The translations under genes were made by a program, and so were the position numbers. Positions 42,544 through 53,045 of a DNA stretch of 64,000 nt are shown piece after piece; position 1 is the first letter of the stretch; each line of letters opens with the position of its first letter. The notes beneath the pieces were generated by a model, which was not told where the DNA came from, searched no databases, and saw only the letters and a program-made list of their open reading frames with translations. This DNA is from Mortierella alpina (Eukaryota > Mortierellomycota > Mortierellomycetes > Mortierellales > Mortierellaceae). The stretch spans positions 1,116,001 through 1,180,000 of the forward strand of contig JANATF010000013.1 in the NCBI GenBank assembly GCA_029449245.1, in the 5' to 3' direction.

Positions 42544-43564
42544 CCGGGAGAGGCGGATAGCGAACAGGATTCACCCCAGCGGCAACAGAGAAAAGACAAA
42601 CGACTGTGTATACCCCATTTGCGAAATTAAAGCAAGAACGGAGCAGCGTCAGAAACGTAATTTCTGACGCTGCTAGCAATAGGAGAAGCTAAAACATCGC
42701 ATCCTTCACTGAGTCTTTTGAATGGGCAACTGCCTCCTCATCCTTGGCCAACTAAGGAAACTGAGAAGCCGGCAGATAACATTTGGACGGTATAGTGAAT
42801 TCTGAAGGAGCGATAACAGGGTGATGAAAACTGAAGACAGACGATTACAGGGGTTCTGTCGCCTTGGCCTCTCGGTTAATTATCAATTGTGCGATAACGA
42901 GCCGCGGCCTATGCGCTGCTGGATGTTACGTTGCAGTGTCCCGGAATAAGCCCCCCCCCCCCTCCAAACAATTATCCCTTGGTTAAGCGGGTGTGAGCTC
43001 CTACTACTTTGTGCATATGTGCGAGTGCTATTCTGCAATTGTCTACTTGGACAATTCTGTTGATAAACATCTTCTCTGAACTATGGTAGATCCGCAGCCG
43101 TTTTTTTTTCTGGCACTGGGTCCTTGGGCTGTCGTTGTCGACCGTCATCCATTGCCTGCGATTGGGTAGCCAGAGGCCCCGGCTGTATCCCGAGACCGCT
43201 TGTTCTTCCTCGACCGACAGCCTGGTGATGCCAGAGTCGATTCTGATTCGTCGGATTCAGATGCGCACCCTGTTTCAGTAGCCAGTGACAGGCCTATTCT
43301 GAAATGAGCAGCCGTGGATCGTGGCCTTTTGTCACTGTGCCTGGAAAGGCTGCCGGCTTCTTATATCTCCTTCTGCCTCTCGCTCAGCCTTTCCTTCTTT
43401 CTCTTCTTCGCCACACCCACACCCCACACCCATATATCCTCGTTTCTGTATAATACGCCTCTTCACGCATAGATACCCCTCCCCCTGCTGCTCCCGATCC
43501 ATACACACTACCTCACCTTGCTTTTCTTTCCCCCACATTCGTCTACACAGCCACGCCTCTCGTC
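42544..43564. promoter_or_regulatory. Intergenic region and ADAM gene promoter
   Basis: A run of 12 C occupies 42951-42962. From about 43370 to 43560 the plus strand is strongly CT-rich, a leader-type tract directly before the ADAM start codon. No gene is seen. Confidence 0.45.
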
Positions 43565-46373
43565 ATGGTTCTTGTGTACAAGCACAGTCTTCTGCTTCTA
43601 CTTTCCATCATCACATTCTCAGCAGCACACTCCCCTGTATGGCCAACAATAGCTTACTCTGAAGTCATCCACACCCTCCGCCACGATGTCCTTCCCAGGA
43701 AACAGCCGGGTGGCCAGCGCAGTAGTGCCCCGTCGCTCGCCAAGCGCTCGGCAGGTCCGTCAATAGTTCAGAAGGACGACAGAGTAAAGTTGGAGCTGTC
43801 GGCCTTCAACAGGACATTTTATTTACATTTGCAGCCAAACTACGATCTCATCCACCCTCAGTTGGACTTGTCGGGCCACGACGACTTGCCCTCGATGGAC
43901 GATATCACGGCCTTCAAGGGCGTGGTTGTCCAGGATGAGGACCACTCTAGACAAAAATGGGATAGGGCCATGAGCAGCACGGCGGCCGATGGCACGGGCA
44001 CAGTGGAGTACATGCTGCAGGAGGAAGGAGTCCTTGGCTGGGCACGGATGATGATCGAGCATGCAGATGATGAGTATGTCCTTATGATATTTTTAACGAA
44101 GCTGTTTGTTGACAGGAATGCATCAGTGTAGGTTGCAACCCTAGACGCGGCCAATAACCGAGTGTCCTTTTGTTGTCCTCGTTCTATTCTATATTGTCCC
44201 GTGACTCCTACCAATTAGCGAGTCGCTAATCTTGCGCGGAGCCTTCACAGCACACGGCGACACCTACCACGTCAACACCCGACAACATTACCACCACCAG
44301 AAGCGATCTGACGACCACTTTCCGTCATCTTCGCCTGGCCAGCTTGTTATCTACAGGGACTCGGATTTACACCGGCGCCCCAGCATCCCCAGGAAGCAGC
44401 ACGATGCACCGCAGCACGGACCGCAGCACGAGAGTGATATGATCTGTGCAGCCCACACCCTCATCAAGAGATCCGAGTCTGACACTATCATCGCTCACAG
44501 CTACTACTACCCTTCCGACCTGACAACATCAGTTCCAAGAGACACTTTGCCCGGGAGCATGCTAGGAGTATCGTCTCTCCTAGGGAAGAGACAGGACACT
44601 GTTACGCTCGCAGCAGCTGATAGCTACCCACCGGGATGTCCGACCTCACGCCTGGTCAACTACATTGGTGTTGCGGCTGACTGCACCTACGTCCGCAACT
44701 ATGGTGGTCTTGCCAACGCCAGGAAGCAAATATTCGCCGATTTCAACACAGCTTCTGGAATTTACGAGTCAACATTCAATGTGGCGCTTGGGATCGTCTC
44801 TCTCCAGATTGAATCCATGAACTGCCCTCAGGATCCAGTACCGGGAAAGCTGTGGAACCAAGCATGTTCGGCCAACTACACCATGAGCAAACGACTTAGC
44901 GATTTCTCTTACTGGCGCGGACAGGGCGGTCGCAGTAAAGACGGGGTAGGCTTGTGGCATTTGATGACAAAGTGCAACTCTGGATCCATCCTCGGACTTG
45001 CTTGGACGGGCGCTCTTTGTCAGGCCGCAACAGAGAAGCAGGGCCAAGGTGTCGATAGGGAGTACACGGCGGGCACAGGGGTTTCGTCTGTGACGCCCAA
45101 CGAGTGGCTGGTCGTCGCTCACGAACTGGGACACGGATTTGGTGCCAACCACGACTGCACTGCGACATCCTGTGTGTCGACGCAAGGTATCAAGGATGCA
45201 GCCTGCTGTCCTCTCTCGACCTCGACTTGTGATGCAGCAGACAAGTATATTATGAACCCAGCCGAGCAGTCCGCCACTACCATGTTCTCACCCTGCAGCA
45301 TCAGCGCCATCTGCACCACCATTGGCTCTAAGGATGGACAGTGTCTCAAAGCTCCCCAGGTGAGGGCCACGCAACTGGCCACCACCAATATCTGCGGCAA
45401 CGGGATTCGGGAGGAAGGTGAGCAGTGCGATTGTGGCACTCCAGAAGAGTGCGCCAAGGACCCATGCTGCGATGGCACGACCTGCAAATTGAAAGGCGCT
45501 GCCGTTTGCGACGACATAAACGACGACTGCTGCCACCATTGCAAATTTGCTTCGCAAGGCACCGTTTGCCGTTCAGCACTCTCGACCTGTGACATTCCCG
45601 AGACTTGCAGCGGCATCTCGGCAGCTTGTCCTGCTGATGAGTATATCCCTGACCTCACAGCCTGCGATATCACGGGCGCAGGGAATCAGACACTTAGCAA
45701 GGGTCAATGCGCTCGTGGCATCTGCACCTCTCGCGATCAGCAATGTGCTCAACTGCTTCGTCCTGGAGTGACCAAGCACTGTGATGCCCTGGCTTCCAGC
45801 TGTGACCTGATCTGTAATGATCCCAACGGTGGTAGCGACTCTTGTCTGAGAATCCCGGGCTCTCATTTCGTGGATGGTACACCTTGCGGTTCCTCTGGTA
45901 CTGGAGTGTGCTCCTCTGGACAATGCGTCAATGACGGTGGATGGGCTGCCAGTCATCTCTCGATCCTCATCCCTGTGATTTGTGCTGCTGTGTTCATGCT
46001 TGGAGGTGCCGTCTGGGCTTTCTACCTTTACCGCCGTAAAAGGAGACGTCAGGCCTCTGTGGGTGCCACGGCGATCTTTTCCATGGTGGAGGCCAAGAAG
46101 TATCGCAGTAGTGATAAAGACCCCATGTCAGCGGATGTGCCCAAGTGGATGATGACGGGCGATAGGCGCTCTGCCTTGAATGTGTCGCGCAAGATGTCAC
46201 AAGCGTCTGTTTTGAGGAGCGATTCCTTTGCACTACACAATGGGGCGACTGATATGGAGGAATTCACTCGTGGTCTGCAACAGCCTGAAGTGCAGCGCGA
46301 GAGTCATGCATTCCAAGGTCATCACGCTTCTGCACAAGATGTTCACCGCGCGCCTTATCAATCTCACGACTAG
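43565..46373 (+). CDS. ADAM-type membrane metalloprotease (reprolysin-disintegrin)
   Basis: Two exons, 43565-44073 and 44219-46373 (join GAT GA|C GAG), about 887 residues. A signal peptide (HSLLLLLSIITFSAAHS) is followed by a prodomain. The catalytic domain has the zinc-binding HELGHGFGANHD motif and, downstream, a YIMNPAEQ Met-turn equivalent. A cysteine-dense disintegrin-like region follows (CGNGIREEGEQCDCG, ECAKDPCCDGTTCKL, then DDCCHHCKF) with a further cysteine-rich part, one transmembrane helix (ILIPVICAAVFMLGGAVWAF) and a basic cytoplasmic tail (RRKRRRQ). This is a type I membrane protease of the ADAM architecture, likely shedding surface proteins or acting in wall/secretory processing. 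Several Kex2-like basic sites in the prodomain (e.g. HHQKRSDD, LGKRQD) suggest proteolytic activation. It converges on STAND gene 2 with only 168 bp between stops. Confidence 0.92.
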
Positions 46374-46541
46374 TGTAATAAACTATATCATCTCCAATGA
46401 CATGACGCCAGTAGAAGTGAAGTTTGTGCGTTAGCTCGATCCTCGTCATAGGCAACTTTTCTGTCTACTATTATTTTTTTATTCCCCTTCTTGTCTGGCA
46501 CCGGCTGCTTTGGCCACGTACACAGGTGCATGTGTCTACCA

Positions 46542-49500
46542 CTACGGCTCCTTTAAAGAAAGCGATTCATTCACAGCACCGCGTTGCGCCAAGAGTGTCA
46601 GATTCATTCTGCTTAAACCTTGGGCATTTGAGATGTTGGCGTCCGATACAACAAGTTGATCATGTCTAGAGCTCCAGAGTAGCTGTACTGAATGACAGTC
46701 TCCCATTACCCTCCATAGACGGACCGATTTATCGTCACAGCCAGTTGCAATATAACTGCCGTCTTTACCTTCCTTCCATGCGACTGTGTTGACCTCTCCA
46801 TGGAAATCGTTGATAACTGCCAAACAGTTACCTGATTTTACATCCCAGAGTCGCGCCGTCTTGTCGAAGCTGCCCGAGGCAATTTTCTGGCCATTTGGTG
46901 AAAACACCACACTCCCAACAGAGGAGGTGTGGCTGCAAAGGATTGCACTAGGTGCACCAGTTTGTGCGTCCCAGAGTCGCACCGTTTTGTCACTGCTGCC
47001 TGAGGCAATCTGCTGACCGTTCGGCGAAAATACCACACTCCAAACAGTGGCGGTGTGGTCGCTCAGGATGGCACCAGGTGCACCGGTTTGAGCGTTCCAG
47101 AGCCGCACCGTCCTGTCATAGCTGCCAGAGGCAATCTGCTGGCCGTTTGGCGAAAATGCCACGCTCAAAACACAGGAGGCGTGACCGCAAAGGATTGCAG
47201 CAGATGCACCTGTTTGCGCGTCCCAGAGTCGCACCGTCCTGTCAAGACTGCTTGAGACAACCTGGTGGCCGCTTGGCGAGAACGCCACGCTCATAACATA
47301 ATCGGTGTGGCCGCGTAGAATGGCACCAAGTGCACCAGTTTTAGTGTCCCAAAGCCGCACTGTCCTGTCATTACTGCCCGAGGCAATCTGCTGACCGTTT
47401 GGCGAAAATACCACGCTCGTAACATACTCGGTGTGGCCGCTCAGAATGGCACCAGGTGCACCGGTTTGAGCGTCCCAGAGCCGCACCGTCCTATCATGGC
47501 TACCCGAGGCAATATGCTGGCCGTTTGGCGAAAATGCCACGCTCAAAACACAGGAGGCATGGCCGCTTAAGATTCCACCAAGTGTGCCTGTTTGCGCGTC
47601 CCAGAGTCGCACCGTTCTGTCAAGACTGCTTGAGGCAACCTGGTGGCCGCTTGGCGAAAACGCCACGCTCGTAACATACTCGGTGTGGCCGCTTAGAATG
47701 GCGGCAGGTACACCGGTTTGAGCGTCCCAGAGCCGCACCGTCCTGTCATCACTGCTCGAGACAACCTGCTGGCCGTTTGGCGAAAATACCACGCTCAAAA
47801 CAAAGGAGGTGTGGCCGTTTAGGATGGCACCAGGTTCACCGGTTTGAGTGTCCCAAAGCCGCACCGTCCTGTCATTACTGCCCGAGGCAATCTGCTGACC
47901 GTTCGGCGAGAACACCACGCTCCAAACAGTGGCGGTGTGGCCACTTAGAATGGCACCAGGTGCACCAGTTTGTGCGTCCCATAGTCGCACCGTTTTATCC
48001 TCACTGCCCGAAGCAATCAGCTGGCTGGTTGGCGAAAACACCACACTCGTAACATCGTCGGTGTGACCGCTTAGGATGGCACAAAGTGCACCTGTTTGGG
48101 TGTCCCAGAGCCGCACCGTGTTGTCATTGCTTCCTGAGGCGATCTGCTGACCGGTTGGCGAAAACACCACGCTCGTAACACTTTCGGTGTGGCCGCTCAG
48201 AATAACACCAGATGCACCGGTTTGAGCGTCCCAGAGCCGCACCGTCTCGTCGTCACTGGCCGAGGCAATCTGCTGACCGGTTGGCGAAAACACGATGCAT
48301 TTAAGTCTAGAGGTATGGCCGGTCAATTTGTATGTGTTCTCCCAACTTGCCGTGTCGTACAGGCTGATTGTACCGTCCTCGATGCCTAAAGCAAGTGACT
48401 TCCCATCTCGTGAGTACTCACAAAAATGCACTATGTTTTCCTCTTCAAGAAACGGTGATTCGCCAAATTGCACGCCCTCCATTTGCGCGTTGCTCAAATC
48501 AACTTGACGCAGCCAGATGTTTCGAAGGTTGGTGTTTCTCAAGTCCGATCCTTGCAACAGCGCTGAATCAAATTGTCCCCCACTCAAGTCGGCGCCTGGA
48601 ATCTGGATACCTTGCAGATCGGCTCCATTGAACAATACGCCGGCACGAACCAATATGGTAATGGCATTCGATGCGGCTTGGCTTGCGTCAACATTTGTTT
48701 TGGACTGCACAATTGCTTGGTGAAGTCGTGTCCTGAAAGCAGAATCACCTTGGACACGCTCGGCTAGGAACTGGATGATGGAAGGCTCCTTGACTAGGTT
48801 TCTTTGGCTCAGAGGATGTTTGACAAGACCTTGAGAACCTTCATACCCGGCCTCGAATATCTCGTTCGCCTCGTACACGTGTCGAGAGTAAAAGTATTCC
48901 AGTAATGAGCGATGGATGAATCGATATTGCACTTCGGTGCGCGACAATGGACTGGACTCTCGAAGGAGCGTGATGTCGGGGTCTGAACCAAAGAATTTGA
49001 CCTTCCACGTCCCTTTGTCGATTCTTGGCGTATACTTGACGACTGGGTTCCCGTCTTGTTCTTGGAATATGGCAGCCGCCAAATCCTTCGAAAAGTCGAT
49101 CGCGCTCGAAGTAAATCCTCCTTCAAGCAACTCCTTCAATACACTCTTTGTCGCATCAGGAAGCGTGCTATTCCTCAGTCGAAGTTTGTTGATGTCCAGC
49201 CACTGATCGATGAAAGAATCGTACAAAGTGAGACGCGTGACGCTAACCTTGGCGAGATCGAACGCATCCTTGACTACATTAGGCAATGCTCTCAGCGAGA
49301 GAGACAGAAGAAAGGGGTTCTTGACCAGCTCCATCAAGTTGGGGATCGACTTGAGCTTGTCCATATAATCCTCGGTTCTCCAGATGGGTCTATCGCCCAG
49401 CAGTTTGTGTACCTCTGGATCTCGCACAAACTGTTTGACATAGTCCTCAATCTGGTAACTTGAGAAGGGTACAATGACAGCTTCTGTGTACAAATTCGCT

Positions 49501-51875
49501 GCTGAGCCGGTGTACCGGTCATTGTGCTGAGGCTGGAACTGGTCGCGGTAGTCCTGTCCGACGTAGGTGCTCCTGCAACTGATAATCATCTTGGTATGGA
49601 CCTTTCCTTTGCGGTTGAGCATGTTGGCCGTGTGTAAATTGACGTTTAACTGGGCTTCGTCGTAGCCATCGCAAATAAGGAGTATCTGGCGATGCTTCTT
49701 CAGTTCCTTAATCTTGGCCTCTGAGAAGTCGTGTATGAGTAACTGTTTGCCAATCAGATCTTGGCAAGGGTCGTTGATGGCTGGCAGGTTGATGAATAGC
49801 GGTATGCGAGCGCCTTGCTTGTACTCCTTCCATAGCTCATTCTCCAAGTATCTGTTGAAAGTAGATTTTCCGGCCCCTGAATCTCCCAGCACCAAGAACA
49901 CCTGGCCGTCACCATCCAGAAAGTCCTTGATTTTCTCCATGAGCGGCAGAGTGTCCTTGTCTGAAGCTTGAAGGTTGGTCTTCGCCTGTGGAGGTATGTA
50001 GACTGTTTGCCTATAATCTTGGAGTTGCTGAAGTCGGAGGTTGAATAGATCGTGCTCAACATAGGGTATCTTTTGAACTAGGGTCAGAAGCGGGGATGTC
50101 GCCGGGATGGGAAGGTGAGACCTCAAAGGATAGGAATGCGTTACAATGGCAGTGTCACCCTTCTTCAGGACCTGCAGAAGAGTATGGGCCACTTCCTGAA
50201 CCGTTGAACAAGACGTTTCCGAAATCTTGCCAATAATGGTCAACATCCAGGACTTAACACTCTCATCCTGACCCCAATCGGCGTCATTCAAGTAGAGATC
50301 TCCCAGGAACTTGACGGCCTGCTCACGGATACTGGACCCCCATTCAAGATCAGTTGCAATCTCGCCTAGGAGTTGGCTGACGCCCCACTGGAATCGAGGA
50401 TCTCGACGGCACGGTGCCTCCCGTACCAATCTGCCAAAGTCATCCAACTGACCTGCCCTGCAGAGAACTGTGGCGGTAACAACGGCAGGGTACCACGGTT
50501 GCTTGTGGCCAGAGACAAGACCCTTTCTCAGACTGTCGAAGAGTCCGCGCCCACTGTCGATCAATGAGCTGACACACTCATAACTGGACTTGGCAATTCC
50601 GTAAGTCCCCTCGAGAGTTTTTTGCATCTGCTTGAGGCCCTCGAGTAGTTCGTCAAAGTTGAGCTGAATGACTCCCGAGACCTTGATGAGACTCTCTGCA
50701 GCTCCCAGGGAGTACCTCATTACAGCTTGCACAGCGGATTCGTCGTCTGGAACATACTGCAAGGCCTGAAACGCGTACAGCGCTTGATACATAAGGTAAG
50801 GATCCGAACTGGTTTGCAGTCCCGAGAGAACCGAGGCCAGAGGCACCTTTTCCTCGGCGCGAGGTAGATCGCTGACTTTGTGCTCTGGTTCTGCCATGAC
50901 ATCGAGAAGGCGCGAGACAGCCAACGTCAAATGATACTGATGCTCCGACGACTGCTGATGGGTGTCTCCCAGGCGCTTTCTCAGGATGCTCAAGATCTTG
51001 ACAAGATCATCGGCGTCAAGATACGTCGGTGCGGCGCACTGGACCAGCTGGACGAGACCTTGGAGCAGATCAACATCTAGAAGTACGGACTCTTGGAGCT
51101 CCAAAATGAAGCAACTGAGTAATTTGCGATAGAGCGCCTGATCAAGGACAGAGCCAAGGAGAATAACCTCAGATACAGCAATTGGGTTTTTGACAGCATC
51201 CTTCACAAACTCCTCGACTATGCGTGATCCCAGCCAGCGAATTCGGTCCTGCTTCAGTGGATCCTTCTCAATGGCTTCGATCCATTCCTGCTCTGCACCA
51301 TCCGCAGGCACGCTCCGCGAGGTTTTGTTTATGGTATCTGAAACCTTCTTGAGACCCTCCTGCTGCGAGGAAGACATCGTGTTCCTCGGGAGAAGGCTGA
51401 TGCACCAGGCCAGCTGGGATGTACTCTCGATGCGCGCGTCAAGCTTTGGTAATGTGATTCCACTGGATGTTCTGCCCACGTTCTCCAAGAATACATCCAA
51501 GCAAGCCTCACTCTTTTCGGTCGCGAGCTGTGATGCGGTTTGAGAGCCCCTGACTTTGATACTGGAGATCACAGAGTCAATGTGGGTGCTAGTAGCTCCA
51601 GAGTCGCGGATCTTCGACTGAGGAGGACTGCCTTGACTCCTGACCTTGTCCGAAGGTTTAGTTGACCGAAAGAAATTTCGAAGTATGTCCCGCTTTCTGG
51701 TTCCTTGAGGCGAGATGGATCCATCGTTGCCGTCCGAAGTCAAGTTGGATTGGTGAGATGAAACCCTGGTAGCACCATCGCTAACAGATCGATCATGACT
51801 GGTCAATAACGGTGCTGATGCTCTATGAGCAGATCTCTCGATGTCAGGTGGTGAACTATTGGATGGATTGCTCAT
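46542..51875 (-). CDS. STAND/NLR-like NACHT-pentapeptide-WD40 protein 2
   Basis: 1777 residues from ATG 51873-51875. The frame stays open farther upstream without an ATG, and a 5' UTR intron lies there, so this start, shared with the paralog at 57764 (both MSNP), is preferred. The N-terminus is Ser/Arg-rich with ILRNFFRSTKPSDK, then LPKLDARIESTSQLAWCISL; the helical ARM-like region follows (RIRWLGSRIVEEFVKDAVKN onward). Walker A GDSGAGKST is near residue 662, Walker B ILLICDGYDE. The pentapeptide segment (GADLSGGQFDSALLQGSDL) lies near 1080-1130. The WD40 array has 12 canonical units plus degenerate first and last units. The tail ends LLAQRGAVNESLSLKEP. It is the closest relative of gene 3 and lies head-to-tail with it. 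Confidence 0.9.
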   Translation of the reverse strand: MSNPSNSSPPDIERSAHRASAPLLTSHDRSVSDGATRVSSHQSNLTSDGNDGSISPQGTRKRDILRNFFRSTKPSDKVRSQGSPPQSKIRDSGATSTHIDSVISSIKVRGSQTASQLATEKSEACLDVFLENVGRTSSGITLPKLDARIESTSQLAWCISLLPRNTMSSSQQEGLKKVSDTINKTSRSVPADGAEQEWIEAIEKDPLKQDRIRWLGSRIVEEFVKDAVKNPIAVSEVILLGSVLDQALYRKLLSCFILELQESVLLDVDLLQGLVQLVQCAAPTYLDADDLVKILSILRKRLGDTHQQSSEHQYHLTLAVSRLLDVMAEPEHKVSDLPRAEEKVPLASVLSGLQTSSDPYLMYQALYAFQALQYVPDDESAVQAVMRYSLGAAESLIKVSGVIQLNFDELLEGLKQMQKTLEGTYGIAKSSYECVSSLIDSGRGLFDSLRKGLVSGHKQPWYPAVVTATVLCRAGQLDDFGRLVREAPCRRDPRFQWGVSQLLGEIATDLEWGSSIREQAVKFLGDLYLNDADWGQDESVKSWMLTIIGKISETSCSTVQEVAHTLLQVLKKGDTAIVTHSYPLRSHLPIPATSPLLTLVQKIPYVEHDLFNLRLQQLQDYRQTVYIPPQAKTNLQASDKDTLPLMEKIKDFLDGDGQVFLVLGDSGAGKSTFNRYLENELWKEYKQGARIPLFINLPAINDPCQDLIGKQLLIHDFSEAKIKELKKHRQILLICDGYDEAQLNVNLHTANMLNRKGKVHTKMIISCRSTYVGQDYRDQFQPQHNDRYTGSAANLYTEAVIVPFSSYQIEDYVKQFVRDPEVHKLLGDRPIWRTEDYMDKLKSIPNLMELVKNPFLLSLSLRALPNVVKDAFDLAKVSVTRLTLYDSFIDQWLDINKLRLRNSTLPDATKSVLKELLEGGFTSSAIDFSKDLAAAIFQEQDGNPVVKYTPRIDKGTWKVKFFGSDPDITLLRESSPLSRTEVQYRFIHRSLLEYFYSRHVYEANEIFEAGYEGSQGLVKHPLSQRNLVKEPSIIQFLAERVQGDSAFRTRLHQAIVQSKTNVDASQAASNAITILVRAGVLFNGADLQGIQIPGADLSGGQFDSALLQGSDLRNTNLRNIWLRQVDLSNAQMEGVQFGESPFLEEENIVHFCEYSRDGKSLALGIEDGTISLYDTASWENTYKLTGHTSRLKCIVFSPTGQQIASASDDETVRLWDAQTGASGVILSGHTESVTSVVFSPTGQQIASGSNDNTVRLWDTQTGALCAILSGHTDDVTSVVFSPTSQLIASGSEDKTVRLWDAQTGAPGAILSGHTATVWSVVFSPNGQQIASGSNDRTVRLWDTQTGEPGAILNGHTSFVLSVVFSPNGQQVVSSSDDRTVRLWDAQTGVPAAILSGHTEYVTSVAFSPSGHQVASSSLDRTVRLWDAQTGTLGGILSGHASCVLSVAFSPNGQHIASGSHDRTVRLWDAQTGAPGAILSGHTEYVTSVVFSPNGQQIASGSNDRTVRLWDTKTGALGAILRGHTDYVMSVAFSPSGHQVVSSSLDRTVRLWDAQTGASAAILCGHASCVLSVAFSPNGQQIASGSYDRTVRLWNAQTGAPGAILSDHTATVWSVVFSPNGQQIASGSSDKTVRLWDAQTGAPSAILCSHTSSVGSVVFSPNGQKIASGSFDKTARLWDVKSGNCLAVINDFHGEVNTVAWKEGKDGSYIATGCDDKSVRLWRVMGDCHSVQLLWSSRHDQLVVSDANISNAQGLSRMNLTLLAQRGAVNESLSLKEP
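46790..48302 (-). repeat. 126-bp WD40 repeat array of STAND gene 2 (12 canonical units)
   Basis: Twelve units of 42 codons. A higher-order pattern is visible: the pair of units beginning FSPSGHQVASSSLDRTVRLW and followed by GHASCVLSVAFSPNG recurs three units later with few changes (FSPSGHQVVSSSLDRTVRLW). This indicates that a block of about three units (about 380 bp) was copied within the array. Confidence 0.9.
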
Positions 51876-51891
51876 GGAAGTTGTCCTAATG

Positions 51892-51977
51892 CTACATCCA
51901 GTGAGGTTGCGAAACAATAAGTGCTTGCTTTGAGTGAATGGATATAGGGGTTGAGTAAAGCTACGGGATTCTCTTAC
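51892..51977 (-). promoter_or_regulatory. Probable 5' UTR intron of STAND gene 2
   Basis: The minus strand has AAAG|GTAAGAG at the 5' end and GGATGTAG at the 3' end, 86 nt, ending 16 nt before the ATG. The equivalent intron in gene 3 has a GC donor. Confidence 0.65.
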
Positions 51978-53045
51978 CTTTAGCAAAGTCAAAGCTATCA
52001 CACTGATGATAAAGAAGCGGACAACGAAGACTGTGAATGTCACCAAGGGATTCAATGACGGCAGCACTAAGGTATGCATCAAGTACACAATTGATCGAGT
52101 TAGCGGCTGTTCAAGTATCCATGGCTGAATCAAATTGCGTATGTCATGGATCTTGCAATACCTGGAGAGAGACAAAAGAGAGAGCGTTCCCCAAGAGTGA
52201 TGAAAGGATCTGTCGGTCTGAGAAGGCTCAAGAACAATATCTTCGTCGACGAATGTTTGATTCCTGGTTGCCAAAGGCGGTCAAGTCACGGCAAGATATC
52301 TAATTTCATCATATCGGGGTCATTATAGGAGCGCGGATAGTGAATGCTCGCCAGCACTTAACCCGAATTCCTCTTCAAGCATTCCCTCACACTTACAGGT
52401 TATTGATCACAATTCTGGTGCTCTTTAGAGAATGGGTGCATCGCTGGAAAGAAAGAAGAGAATTGAAGAGCGTGGGAGCGGCACTCAATCTTAATCTTCG
52501 CTCTCGTGTTCCAATGGTTATCGTGCGCATGAATATGCAGGGGCATCTTATATCAGCCACATAACTTATGCTCGCTCTTGGAGTCCATAAATCACTCTGA
52601 ATCCAGTTGGCGGATGCGCCGAGTGCTAATATGGATTGTCACTTGTGCTCATGTAGCTCCTCACTCACATCACTCAGCGCTGCTGCGTCCCGGTCCTACT
52701 GTTGGATTTGATAATCTTGTGTGAGCTGGACTTGATCTGAACCGTCGCGAACCAGAAGCTGCTCTTGAACCGCAGCTCGTAGTGAGATAAACAGTGCTCG
52801 CAATAAAACATTTTTTCTTCTCAGAATCACGTCCGTGCAGTGGCGACAGAGAGGCAGATTTTTTTTTTCAGCGGCGATCCTGTTCATCCAAGCACCACGC
52901 GTGCTGTCGCCATGATCCTTCCACATTAATGGCCATAGTTGGTCACTCAGCTCTACTCACTTAATATGAACCCATTTCAGCCAGCAACATGGGTTACTAT
53001 CCATGAGATGTCACTTGTATATCTTATGGCGTAAATACATTCTTT
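51978..53045 (-). promoter_or_regulatory. Upstream region of STAND gene 2, duplicated at 57870-58960
   Basis: Blocks such as TATCACACTGATGATAAAGA, CAAGTATCCATGGCT, CAATACCTGGAGA and TTTCAGCGGCGATCC recur in the same order upstream of gene 3. They therefore belong to the tandem duplication unit. No conserved protein is convincing: a minus-strand frame with TRGAWMNRIAAEK at 52870-52905 is also found upstream of gene 3 (TRGAWINGIAAEK), but it is short and its flanks diverge. Confidence 0.6.

Noticed and set aside
44769-45673. Long minus-strand frames opposite the ADAM gene
   Set aside because: They are shadows of a well-supported plus-strand coding region.
51876-52274. 133-residue upstream extension of STAND gene 2 with hydrophobic stretches
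   Set aside because: The extension has no ATG and crosses a splice-site pair conserved in all three genes, so it is most likely untranslated DNA that happens to be open.
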